Below, one piece after another: positions 1 through 7,989 of a stretch of DNA of 38,403 nucleotides. The notes under the pieces are model-generated. The model was not told the DNA's origin and made no database searches. It saw only the letters and a list, made by a program, of their open reading frames with translations. The position numbers were made by a program, and so were the translations under genes. How positions within the stretch are numbered: the first letter of the stretch is position 1; every line of letters begins with the position of its first letter. The DNA is from Thermoflexales bacterium (GTDB lineage Bacteria > Chloroflexota > Anaerolineae > B4-G1), in the NCBI GenBank assembly GCA_007118795.1, contig SKQX01000195.1, positions 1-38,403 on the forward strand, in the 5' to 3' direction.

Positions 1-1299
1 GATGAGTTCGGTTCCCGGCGCATACGACGGCGCCGACCACATGCCGGCCTCCCGGCTGAGTTTCGCGCTGATGGATCCGTCGACGGCAAGCACCCAGAGG
101 TCGAAGACCGGACTATCCTCAGCAGGCTCTCCTGACAGAGCAGGTCCGTGGAGCGTGGTGACTATGAACTCCCCCTGGGGCGACCAATCGACGCTCGGAG
201 TCCAGACCCAGGGTCCATAGGTCCGGTAGGGGGCAAAACGGGCCAAGAACAGGTCTTGCCCGCTGTCAGCGCGGACTACTCCCACTCCATCCGGCCGCCC
301 GTAGGCCAGGCTCTGCCCATCGGGAGACCAGGCGTAGGTGGTGGGCCACCACCCATAGGATCCGCCGCCGGAAGGTTCCAGAATCCGCCGCTTAGCGACC
401 AACTCCCCCGTCTTGGGGCGCAGTCGGGCGATCCAGAGATCATTATTGGCCTGCCAACCAGGGTTGCCAGGAGCCTTCGAACCGGTGCTGAAGGCGATCC
501 GGCACCCGCTGCCCGCCGGTTCGACAGTGCAGTTGGGTTCCCATCCCGCCCAAAGGACACTACCAACTTCCAGCCTGACGGGCTCGGCGGCAGCCAGAGC
601 GGTGTTGACGACCCAAATCGTGTTGAGCGCGCGGTCGTGCTCAGTCTCCGTCGGGGCCCGAGTGAATAGAAGATGAGACCCATCGGCAGAAAGAGCGAAG
701 ACACGTCCGTCCAGATCCCCTTCGTTGGTCAGTCGTCGCTGGTTGACACTCGCGGCACGTATCACCCAAGCATTTCCACTGGCAACGTAAGCCACGGTGC
801 CGGTGATAGCAACCGGCTTCTCATCCCGCCAAGCTCCAGTCAGGATGATCTCCGTACGCGGCTCCTCCACTGTGACCTGCCGCACCAATCGTCGATCCAC
901 CTCAACACCATCCTTGGACGTTGTCTGGTAGGTCAGCTCCTCCCAGCCGATTCGACCGGGTTCCAGAAGGTGGGCGTCGCCGCGGGGGATCGATGGATCG
1001 CGAACCATCCGCCGGTCAAAGGGGAGCTGACGTCTCTCCACCTTGGTGCGGGTTTCGACCCGGGTGACGCGGATGACCATGCCTTCTCCAACGACTGTTG
1101 GCTCCGGCGGTGCGACCCAGTCCTCAGCCCCAAGGGTGATATCAGCCTCCAGGAGTAAGTCCCGGACGGTGGCAGCCTCCGTGGTGATCTCACGGGTCTC
1201 GCCATCGGCAACCAGGGTAACGGTGTGGCCAGCAGTGTCGAGGGCACAGGCCACCAGACAGCAGAGGAGCAAGAGGAGGCAAACCCAGCGCGTCGTCAT
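1..1299 (-). CDS. DUF348/G5-domain lipoprotein with WD40-like repeats (3' end outside window)
   Basis: This frame is open from an ATG at 1299 to the left edge, giving 433 codons without a stop, so the C-terminus is missing. The N-terminus is a lipoprotein signal: MTTR, a hydrophobic run, then the lipobox LVAC with Cys18. A DUF348-like segment (about residues 22-70, containing VADGETREITTEA) is followed by a G5 domain (about 75-150, with RRQLPF and YQTTSKDGVEV). After about residue 170 come beta-propeller-like PD40/WD40 repeats (ALSADGSHLLFTR, WSPDGQSLAYG, WSPQGEFIV). DUF348 and G5 domains are typical of cell-wall-associated extracellular proteins, so I infer a surface-anchored protein whose propeller binds a ligand or partner. 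No catalytic residues are visible. A TATAAT box sits only 7 nt before the ATG, so the message is probably leaderless. Confidence 0.85.
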   Translation of the reverse strand, partial: MTTRWVCLLLLLCCLVACALDTAGHTVTLVADGETREITTEAATVRDLLLEADITLGAEDWVAPPEPTVVGEGMVIRVTRVETRTKVERRQLPFDRRMVRDPSIPRGDAHLLEPGRIGWEELTYQTTSKDGVEVDRRLVRQVTVEEPRTEIILTGAWRDEKPVAITGTVAYVASGNAWVIRAASVNQRRLTNEGDLDGRVFALSADGSHLLFTRAPTETEHDRALNTIWVVNTALAAAEPVRLEVGSVLWAGWEPNCTVEPAGSGCRIAFSTGSKAPGNPGWQANNDLWIARLRPKTGELVAKRRILEPSGGGSYGWWPTTYAWSPDGQSLAYGRPDGVGVVRADSGQDLFLARFAPYRTYGPWVWTPSVDWSPQGEFIVTTLHGPALSGEPAEDSPVFDLWVLAVDGSISAKLSREAGMWSAPSYAPGTELI

Positions 1300-1306
1300 G
1301 GGGGCG

Positions 1307-1335
1307 ATTATACCATCGGCGAGTGCGCGGGGCAA
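1307..1335 (-). promoter_or_regulatory. Promoter of the G5 lipoprotein gene, apparently leaderless
   Basis: On the minus strand the -35 TTGCCC (1330-1335) and -10 TATAAT (1307-1312) are separated by 17 bp, and the -10 is preceded by TGG, an extended -10 element. The ATG at 1299 begins 8 nt after the -10, where transcription should start, and no Shine-Dalgarno sequence fits between them. Confidence 0.6.
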
Positions 1336-1460
1336 CGGGGATCGGACGAGGGAAGATAGGCCAGCCGTGGAGATCGAGAGAACGACAGTGACTGCGCGGG
1401 CGGTTTGGTCTCCGCGCTTGCCCTGAACCCCATCCGGGACTAACATGGGTTGGCGACACA

Positions 1461-1492
1461 AGGTGTGGAATCTACCAGGTGTGGAATCTACC
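1461..1492. repeat. Tandem duplication of a 16-bp unit
   Basis: The 16-bp unit aggtgtggaatctacc occurs twice back to back (1461-1476 and 1477-1492), followed by a further ag. It lies 20 bp upstream of the peptidase start codon. This looks like a local slippage or insertion footprint; no function can be read from it. Confidence 0.9.
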
Positions 1493-1511
1493 AGACAGGC
1501 GGGAGGACGTC

Positions 1512-2609
1512 ATGAATCTAGATCGCTGTCAACGACTTGTTGAGCATATGAGGGCTCAGAACCTGGACGCTGTGGCACTCGTCCCGGGACCCAACCTGGT
1601 CTACATTACGGGGCTATCGTTCCATCTGAGTGAACGTCCCATCGTCGCGTTGTTTACGGCCGACGGACGGCCTGCGATCATCCTGCCTAAACTGGAAGCC
1701 GTGAGAGTCGTAGACAAGAGAATCGAGCTGTTTTCCTACAGCGATGAGGCGGGTCCAGGATCCGCGTTTCGCAACGCGGTGGATGCAATGGATCTGCGCG
1801 GAGCGAGGATCGGAGCGGAGAGCCTGCGAATGCGCTTGATGGAGCTCCAGCTCCTGGATCAACACGCACCTGGCTCCGAGTTGGTGTCGGCAGGGGAGGC
1901 CCTGGTTGACCTGCGATTGCGAAAGGACGGGAACGAGCTGGACCACATGCGGTCTGCGGCTGCAATCACAGATGAAGCGTTGAGGACGACGATGGAGCAT
2001 GTCGAGGCGGAGATGAGTGAGCGCGAGATCGCGTCGCTGCTCAAGATTGAACTCCTGCGCGCTGGCGCCCACGGCATGGCATTCTCTCCAATCGTGCTGA
2101 CAGGTCCCCACTCCGCCCTACCTCACAACACGCCCAGCGATCGTCGGATACGAGCAGGTGACCCGTTCATCGTAGACTTTGGCGCCAGCGTCGAGGGCTA
2201 CGCGGCGGACCTGACCCGCACCTTCTTCGTCGAGGAGCCCAGCAGCGAATGGTCTCGTATCTACGAGGTGGTACGAGCTGCGAACGCGGCCGGTCAGGCG
2301 GCGGTGCGCAGGGGCGTGACCGCCGAGGCCGTCGACCGGGCTGCCCGCGACATCATAGAAGAAGCCGGGTATGGGGAGTACTTCATTCACCGGACGGGGC
2401 ACGGCCTGGGGTTGGAGACGCACGAGCCCCCCTATGTGATCGCCGGGAATCGACAACGCCTGGAGCCTGGCATGGTCTTCACTGTTGAGCCGGGCATCTA
2501 TCTGCCCGGGCAGGGTGGAGTACGCATTGAGGACGATATCCTGGTGACCGCCGATGGCCCGGAGGTCTTGACCAGTTTTCCCCGGGACCTAACAGCGATC
2601 CGGCTGTAA
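1512..2609 (+). CDS. M24 family metallopeptidase (Xaa-Pro dipeptidase/aminopeptidase P-like)
   Basis: Predicted cytosolic dinuclear-metal peptidase that removes or cleaves beside N-terminal residues, probably at Xaa-Pro bonds. The 365-residue product has a creatinase-type N-terminal domain (about 1-135) and a pita-bread catalytic domain (about 140-360). All five metal ligands are present: Asp222 (VDFG), Asp233 (AADLTRTFF), His297 (RTGHGLG), Glu326 (TVEPGIY) and Glu340 (RIEDD). I chose the ATG at 1512 because GGGAGG lies 5 nt upstream; the frame stays open to 1479 but the extra 11 residues look unlike the family. The length is normal for bacterial PepQ-like enzymes of about 350-370 residues. 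Exact substrate (Xaa-Pro versus other dipeptides) cannot be decided from sequence. The gene stands alone, with about 200 bp before the next gene. Confidence 0.92.
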   Translation: MNLDRCQRLVEHMRAQNLDAVALVPGPNLVYITGLSFHLSERPIVALFTADGRPAIILPKLEAVRVVDKRIELFSYSDEAGPGSAFRNAVDAMDLRGARIGAESLRMRLMELQLLDQHAPGSELVSAGEALVDLRLRKDGNELDHMRSAAAITDEALRTTMEHVEAEMSEREIASLLKIELLRAGAHGMAFSPIVLTGPHSALPHNTPSDRRIRAGDPFIVDFGASVEGYAADLTRTFFVEEPSSEWSRIYEVVRAANAAGQAAVRRGVTAEAVDRAARDIIEEAGYGEYFIHRTGHGLGLETHEPPYVIAGNRQRLEPGMVFTVEPGIYLPGQGGVRIEDDILVTADGPEVLTSFPRDLTAIRL

Positions 2610-2763
2610 GGTCTTGAGTCCTAAATGCCACCGCCTGGTGTCCCGCGTTATCTAGAGGCACCTGGTGGAGTCAATGGTACGATTTAGCAGTCGGCCTACG
2701 CCGGGCGCAGTGGGGCAAGAGAGAACCTTTCCCCTCATACCACAAAGTCTGCCTCACGTTAGA

Positions 2764-2791
2764 TTGTCAACAGCCGAGGATGTGCTAGAAT
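2764..2791 (+). promoter_or_regulatory. Promoter of the SHOCT-like gene
   Basis: TTGTCA (2764-2769) and TAGAAT (2786-2791) are separated by 16 bp, with TGC directly before the -10. The predicted start of transcription (about 2798) leaves a leader of only about 12 nt, which still holds GGGAGG (2799-2804) before the ATG at 2810. Confidence 0.55.
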
Positions 2792-2809
2792 TGCTTTCGG
2801 GAGGTTACT

Positions 2810-3187
2810 ATGGGGACGACTGAAGAGAGAATGGAAATCCTGAAGATGATCCAGAAGGGTCAGATAAGTGCGGAAGAAGGAGCGACCCTTCTGGGAGCGC
2901 TGGTCAGGGAGAAAGAACCCAGCCCCCGACCCACATCTCCGACACCCAGGCCACAGCCGCGCCGATTGCGCATACGCGTCTCGGACTTGGAGACGGGCCG
3001 GCACAAGGTGAACATCAACTTACCCTGGAACCTGATCAACGTCGGGATGCACATGGGCGCACGGTTTGCCCCAGAGGAGATAGACCTGGAAGAGGTCATG
3101 CAGGCGCTTCAGGCCGGCACCGAAGGTAAGATCGTCGACGTTGAAGACACTGAAGACAAGGAGAGGGTGGAGATCTTCGTCGAGTGA
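2810..3187 (+). CDS. SHOCT-like domain small protein
   Basis: A 125-residue soluble protein. Residues 1-35 (EERMEILKMIQKGQISAEEG) form the short two-helix SHOCT-like motif often found at the start of DUF4097/YvlB-type proteins. A proline-rich linker follows (about 38-55), then a C-terminal alpha/beta region rich in charged residues (about 56-125), with a segment NINLPWNLINVG that also recurs in these proteins. SHOCT-like motifs are thought to mediate oligomerisation or membrane-stress signalling, but the biochemical role is unknown. The start is supported by GGGAGG 5 nt upstream and a promoter just before it. It converges on the phosphatase gene, 45 bp away. Confidence 0.8.
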   Translation: MGTTEERMEILKMIQKGQISAEEGATLLGALVREKEPSPRPTSPTPRPQPRRLRIRVSDLETGRHKVNINLPWNLINVGMHMGARFAPEEIDLEEVMQALQAGTEGKIVDVEDTEDKERVEIFVE

Positions 3188-3193
3188 TGCCGT

Positions 3194-3230
3194 GCTGCCG
3201 GCTACTGTGAGATCACGCCGGCGCGGCAGC
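3194..3230. terminator. Inverted repeat between convergent genes, possible bidirectional terminator
   Basis: Left arm gctgccggc (3194-3202) pairs with right arm gccggcgcggcagc (3217-3230), giving six outer base pairs plus further pairs with a small bulge and a 14-nt loop. It fills the gap between two convergent genes. There is no T-tract on either strand, so factor-independent termination is uncertain. Confidence 0.35.
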
Positions 3231-3232
3231 CT

Positions 3233-6200
3233 TCACGGTTCTTGTCGGGCGACTACCATCAACGTGACGTCGTCGGACGCAGGATTGTCGCCGACAAAGG
3301 CATCGAGGCTATGGAGAACAGCCCTTAGGCTCTCGCTGGCGGATGCATCGCGATCCAGCGTTTGAATGACATCTCGAAGTCGATCCTCCCCGTAGAAGGT
3401 CCCCGCGGGAGATAGGGCCTCTGTAACACCGTCGGTGTAGAGGATCATGCTGTCCCCCGGCTCTAGCACAGTCTCGTGCGCTCCGTACCGCACGTTCTCC
3501 AGAACACCGAGGGCTATCTGGCCCTTCGGGAGTTCCTCGAGCTTCTGCGTCCCGTCTCGCCGAATGAGCGGCGGATGATGTCCCGCGCTGGCATACTCCA
3601 GCTGGCCGGTTTCCAGCGACAAGATTCCATAGAGGGCCGTGACGAACATGCCGTGTCGGGCATCGGGCACGAGTAGTTCATTAACACGCGTCAGAACATC
3701 TGCCGGCGAGCGCCCCTCCGCTGCAGCAGCCCGCATCAAGGTTCGGGTGAGCGCCATGAACAAGGCGGCTCCGATGCCCTTGTCGGCTACGTCGGCGATG
3801 ACCAGGCCGAGCCGGTCCTGGGGAAGCTCAAAGACGTCATAGAAATCACCAGCCACCTCCCGCGCTGCTCGCCAAGTTGACGCCAGCCCCCAGCCCGGAG
3901 GATCCGGCAGGTGCTCTGGCATGAAGGCCTCTTGAATACCCCGAGCCAGCTGCAGTTCTCGCTCCAAGCGTTCTCTTTGGGCCATCTCTTGTTGTAGGAG
4001 GTCGTTCTGAACAGCGAGGGCGGCTTGCTGGGCGATACCGGTGATGATCTCACGCCTCCGCTCATCGAGGCCGACAGGCCGGTCCATTTCTCCGATGAGC
4101 ATCACGCCGAGCACATTGCCCTTCACCGAGAGCGGAGCACCCACGAGCACGCCCACTCCATCCATCCTCTGCTCTGACAGTTCTGCCAACCATTGCTCGG
4201 GAACAAGCAGCTGTATCTCCTCAAGCCCGTGGAGGACGATCAGCTGGTTGCCATCCCGCACGCCGTCAAGGAGCGGAAATTCGCCGAGTGCAAAGATGTG
4301 TCCGGACGGGGGGCCCCCGTACGCCTGCATGGTTTCGAACACTTGTTCCTCGTCGCTCCAGAGAAGAATGGTACACCATTCGACTCCGACCAGCATGGGA
4401 GTAATGCGGACTATGGCTCCCAGTATGGCGTCCAGCTCATTGAGACTGACGACCGCCTGGGCAACCTGAAGCAGTGCGGCGGAGACGTACGCCTCCTCCT
4501 GGCGGGCCTCCAGGAGCCGAGCGTTCTCGGCGGCCGCCGCAGCCTGGTATGCCACGCCGCGCATGATGGCTAGCCGTTCCTGGTGCATGGCCTCGGGCTC
4601 GCGGATGTACTCCTCGCTCTGTTGGTCGACAAGCATTGCCCCCAACACGTCGCCGTGGGCCATAAGGGGCAAGAGCAGTGGGGAATCAAAGGAGCGCAAA
4701 GGGGCTGGCAGCGAGTCCGAGTCCGGACCCGTCCGAATCTCGAGCAACACGGCGTCATCGAGGACGAGGAGTTCGTCGAACTGAGCTATCTCGCCCGGTC
4801 TGATCTCGATCTGATCGAAGATCTGTCGCTCATCGTGGTCGAGTCCGCAGGCAGCCGCGGGTAAGAAAGCGTCACTCGGCTCGTCCCAGAGGAATAGCGC
4901 ACAGCGCTGGACCCCGACCAGCATGGGCATCAGGTGGACCACCGTGTCGAGCACCTCCTCCAGGGTCCCCAACGATTGCGTCGCCTCGGCCACCTGGAGC
5001 AGCACAGTGGATACATATGCCTGCTCTTGAGCCGCCTGCAAGAGACGTGTGTTCTCAATAGCGACCGCGGCGTAACTGGCGAAGGTGGCGGTCATGGCCC
5101 TGGATTCTCGCCCGTACTGATCGGGCATCCTGTGAGCGAGCATCAGTAGACCCAGTGGACGATCTCCTGCACGCAAAGGAGCCGCGATAGCCGAGTACTC
5201 AGGCTCAAAACCGAGGGCTTCCCCGAGGGGCTCAACAAGACCCGCTGACTCCCGCACAACAGGTCCCTCAGCGTACAGAGCTTGACGCAGCCAGGCATCG
5301 GCATCGAGCAGCGACGGATCTACACACATCCACTCCGTGGTGCCGTGGACCGCAGAGAGGCAAAGCACGTCTTCTTGCATCAGCCAGATGGCCGAGGCAT
5401 CGCAAGGCACGAGCTTCTCCAGCGCCGATAGAATCTCGTCGAGGACCTCATCGAGCTCAATGCCAGCCGAGAGGAGCAAGGCCACGTCGCGCATGCGGTC
5501 AGCGACTTGTCGGCGCCATCGCTCCGATTGGTAAAGATTTGCGTTGCGGATGGCAATGGCGATGCTGTCCGCCAGTGCCTCGAACACAAAACGATCCTCC
5601 TGAGTGAAAGCGTTCGGCTGGTCGCTCTGGACATCAAGTACACCCAACACATCCCCGCCAAAGACGAGGGGTACCGCAAGTTGGGCACGGGCATCGGCGA
5701 CGGGAGCTGCTAGAGGCCGATAGCGGGGATCCGACTGAACGTCATTGGAGAGCAGTGTCTCGCCGTGGCATGCCACCCAGGCCACAACACCTTCCGTGTC
5801 GGACAGGTCACAGACTGGCTCGACGACATCAAACTCGGCTGGATCGCGGGGAGGCCATCCTGTGCGGTACAACACCTTTTGCTCCACGGGATCCAGGGTA
5901 TGAAGATGGACGTAGGGGTAACCGAACTGCTGATGGATAAGAGCGGCAACCCTGCGCAATAACTCGTCCAGATCGAGGACAGAAGCCACGGCGCGACCAA
6001 CCTCGGCGACGGCAGAGAGCTGATCAGCACGACGGCGCAGATCGGTGTACAGGCGAGCGCCCTCGACAGCGATGGCAATTTGGTCCGCCAGGGCGCGGAG
6101 GACCAGCAGATCTGTCTCATCGAAACGCTCCGACTGATCACTCTGCACATCGAGGACACCCAGGACTCGTTCCTTGATCTTGAGCGGCAGTGCTGCCTCG

Positions 6201-6988
6201 GATTTGGTCTCGGGAAGCACGTCGACGTGGCGGTAGTGAGGCTCGTGGCTCACGTTGCCCGCGATGATCTCCTCCCCCGTCTCCGCTACCTGCCCGACGA
6301 TTCCCTGACCTAGCCGGACTGACGGCCTCGGAGCCTGGCTGTCGCCGCCCTCCTGGACGAAGAGGGACGGTCCAGCACTTCCTCGACACACCAAGTTCTC
6401 CTGGTCGGGCTCCAGAGTGAACAGAGCAGCATAGTAATATCGGAAGGTTCGAAGGACAAGGCGTGTAACCCGTAGGGCGAGCTCGTCCAGATCGAGCAAG
6501 GTCGCCACCTCGGCGCTGACCGAGCGGACCAGAGAGAGCTGGTCCACCCGCCAGCGTTCAACGGCCACCTTCCGACCAGCCTCCAGAGCCGTTCCAGCCT
6601 GGGCCGCGAGACCCAGCAGCAGCGCTTGTTCATCTTCAGTGAAAGGGGGACCCTGGGTACGTCTCGCTTCCAGGACGCCGAGAGAGAGAGCGGGAGTTCG
6701 AAGAGGCAGTGCGATGACCGTCGGCTCAATGAAGGCGCCGTCCTGCTCCAGGGCACGATGCATGGCCGCCGAGAGAGGCGCAGAGGGGATTCCCACTCTC
6801 TCTGGTTCGGACACGCCCAGCGCCGCTGCATTAAGCCAGAGCGTGGCTTCGGCTTCAACCAGATCTGTAGTGGCCTCCAGAATCAGATCTTGCTGAGACG
6901 ATAGCCCAGGTTGGGCCATCAGCTCGTGACCTAGCTCGATAAGGCGGCGCCAATCGTTTCGTACAGAGGACTTAACCGTAGGGTTCAT
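3233..6988 (-). CDS. Six-GAF SpoIIE/PP2C serine phosphatase (RsbU-like)
   Basis: A 1251-residue cytosolic phosphatase, predicted to dephosphorylate the STAS anti-anti-sigma factor encoded at the head of the same operon. Six GAF-like modules are visible at roughly 12-140, 150-310, 320-490, 495-660, 665-835 and 840-1000. Each ends with the usual LGVL.V or LG.ML strand and a long A.A..N..LL helix. The SpoIIE phosphatase follows (about 1010-1248), with metal-binding motifs AGDFYDVF, IADVADKGIG, YTDGVTEA and SDDVTLMVV, so it should be active. GAF5 and GAF6 begin with near-identical text (QAYVS/EAYVS, then MPMLVGV/TPMLVGV), a sign of tandem duplication; GAF2 and GAF3 share LGVLDVQSDQ. No membrane segment or HAMP domain is present. 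The ATG at 6988 has no clear Shine-Dalgarno sequence, so the exact start is less certain. Confidence 0.93.
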   Translation of the reverse strand: MNPTVKSSVRNDWRRLIELGHELMAQPGLSSQQDLILEATTDLVEAEATLWLNAAALGVSEPERVGIPSAPLSAAMHRALEQDGAFIEPTVIALPLRTPALSLGVLEARRTQGPPFTEDEQALLLGLAAQAGTALEAGRKVAVERWRVDQLSLVRSVSAEVATLLDLDELALRVTRLVLRTFRYYYAALFTLEPDQENLVCRGSAGPSLFVQEGGDSQAPRPSVRLGQGIVGQVAETGEEIIAGNVSHEPHYRHVDVLPETKSEAALPLKIKERVLGVLDVQSDQSERFDETDLLVLRALADQIAIAVEGARLYTDLRRRADQLSAVAEVGRAVASVLDLDELLRRVAALIHQQFGYPYVHLHTLDPVEQKVLYRTGWPPRDPAEFDVVEPVCDLSDTEGVVAWVACHGETLLSNDVQSDPRYRPLAAPVADARAQLAVPLVFGGDVLGVLDVQSDQPNAFTQEDRFVFEALADSIAIAIRNANLYQSERWRRQVADRMRDVALLLSAGIELDEVLDEILSALEKLVPCDASAIWLMQEDVLCLSAVHGTTEWMCVDPSLLDADAWLRQALYAEGPVVRESAGLVEPLGEALGFEPEYSAIAAPLRAGDRPLGLLMLAHRMPDQYGRESRAMTATFASYAAVAIENTRLLQAAQEQAYVSTVLLQVAEATQSLGTLEEVLDTVVHLMPMLVGVQRCALFLWDEPSDAFLPAAACGLDHDERQIFDQIEIRPGEIAQFDELLVLDDAVLLEIRTGPDSDSLPAPLRSFDSPLLLPLMAHGDVLGAMLVDQQSEEYIREPEAMHQERLAIMRGVAYQAAAAAENARLLEARQEEAYVSAALLQVAQAVVSLNELDAILGAIVRITPMLVGVEWCTILLWSDEEQVFETMQAYGGPPSGHIFALGEFPLLDGVRDGNQLIVLHGLEEIQLLVPEQWLAELSEQRMDGVGVLVGAPLSVKGNVLGVMLIGEMDRPVGLDERRREIITGIAQQAALAVQNDLLQQEMAQRERLERELQLARGIQEAFMPEHLPDPPGWGLASTWRAAREVAGDFYDVFELPQDRLGLVIADVADKGIGAALFMALTRTLMRAAAAEGRSPADVLTRVNELLVPDARHGMFVTALYGILSLETGQLEYASAGHHPPLIRRDGTQKLEELPKGQIALGVLENVRYGAHETVLEPGDSMILYTDGVTEALSPAGTFYGEDRLRDVIQTLDRDASASESLRAVLHSLDAFVGDNPASDDVTLMVVARQEP

Positions 6989-7074
6989 GCGCGATCGTCG
7001 CAGCGGTTCTAGTTCTGAGTCATCGATCGCTATTGGAGTTGCTCGTGTGGCGACCGATTAGTGAGGGAGGGGTA

Positions 7075-7503
7075 TCAACTGCCGGTCTCCTTGTGCTTCA
7101 CCAGGGTCAACACATTACCGCCCCCCGGCTCGAAGTCGAATTGGACCTCATCCATAATCTTCCGGATAAGATGGAGGCCCAATCCCCCCCCGTTTCTGTC
7201 TCGGAGATCGGCACTAAGGTTTGGCTCGGGCACCGACTGCGGATCGAACCGGTCACCATGATCCCGGAGAACGACAGTCATGAGGTCGTCCTGGACGTGA
7301 TACGTACATTCGATGGTACCGGACCCTTCACCGCCGTAGGCGTGCTCGATGATATTGGAGCAAGCCTCGTCTACGGCCAATCGCACCTGATAGGCAGTGC
7401 AATCATCAAAGCTCGCCTGGTCAGCTGCCCCAGCCACGAACTCATCGATGGCGGCCAGGCTCTCGTACTGAGCAACGAAAACCCGTGTCTCTGTCCTGTC
7501 CAT
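7075..7503 (-). CDS. Anti-sigma factor serine kinase (RsbW/SpoIIAB-like, HATPase_c)
   Basis: Predicted GHKL-fold serine kinase of a partner-switching system: it binds its target, usually a sigma factor, and phosphorylates the STAS protein. The N-box (VDEACSNIIEHAYGG), the G1-type segment (DHGDRFDP) and the G2-type segment (GGGLGLHLIRKIMDEV) are all present, covering nearly the whole 142 residues. I chose the ATG at 7503, which gives the usual short lead-in before the conserved ESLAAIDEFV. A TTG at 7530 would add nine residues, and neither start has a clear Shine-Dalgarno sequence. It lies between the STAS gene (upstream) and the phosphatase gene (downstream), the classic RsbV-RsbW-RsbU grouping. 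No sigma factor gene is in the window. Confidence 0.9.
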   Translation of the reverse strand: MDRTETRVFVAQYESLAAIDEFVAGAADQASFDDCTAYQVRLAVDEACSNIIEHAYGGEGSGTIECTYHVQDDLMTVVLRDHGDRFDPQSVPEPNLSADLRDRNGGGLGLHLIRKIMDEVQFDFEPGGGNVLTLVKHKETGS

Positions 7504-7580
7504 CTGAACGACCGGAGTGTCTGAAATCAAGTCTGAACCGATCTTAGTCTATCTAGCCGGCGCCACGGCGGGCCGCGACG

Positions 7581-7916
7581 CTAGAAGCTCCCCACGGCCT
7601 CCATTGTGTCATCGTAGAAGCTAAAAAGAGGCACAAAACCAGCCAGATCGAAGGATTTCCAGATGGGCTCGGGAACGTTCGCCAAGGCCAACTCCCCACG
7701 GTTCAAGCGCTGGCAAGTCTTCTGAGTGTCGATCAAGACCCTTAAGCCCGCACTGGATATGAAGTCAGTGTCACTCAAATCTAAGACGATGTTATATTGC
7801 CCTTGCTCCATGAGATCGTCTAGGACTGCTGCCAACTGTGGTGCCGTAGCGCTGTCGACGCGTCCTGAGACCTCGACGACGGTACTCCGCTTGAACTCCC
7901 TCGTGGCAATCTCCAT
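7581..7916 (-). CDS. STAS-domain anti-anti-sigma factor (RsbV/SpoIIAA-like)
   Basis: A single-domain 111-residue STAS protein. In its unphosphorylated form it should sequester the neighbouring HATPase kinase; the kinase phosphorylates it and the six-GAF phosphatase resets it. The conserved phosphorylation loop is clear: DLSDTDFISSAGLRVL, in which one of the paired serines is the likely phosphosite. VVEVSGRVDSATAPQL matches the usual first strand and helix. The ATG at 7916 has a strong Shine-Dalgarno sequence, AAGGAGGT, 4 nt upstream. It is the first gene of the three-gene operon. Confidence 0.95.
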   Translation of the reverse strand: MEIATREFKRSTVVEVSGRVDSATAPQLAAVLDDLMEQGQYNIVLDLSDTDFISSAGLRVLIDTQKTCQRLNRGELALANVPEPIWKSFDLAGFVPLFSFYDDTMEAVGSF

Positions 7917-7957
7917 GTCAACCTCCTTATCACGCCGAATGAGCTCGAGGAACGGAG

Positions 7958-7986
7958 ATTATACCACGATGCCAGATGCGGAACAA
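7958..7986 (-). promoter_or_regulatory. Promoter of the rsbV-rsbW-phosphatase operon
   Basis: Minus-strand TATAAT (7958-7963) preceded by TGG (extended -10), with TTGTTC (7981-7986) 17 bp upstream. The -35 matches the consensus only in its TTG, so the extended -10 probably carries most of the strength. The leader is about 35-40 nt. Confidence 0.5.
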
Positions 7987-7989
7987 GAA

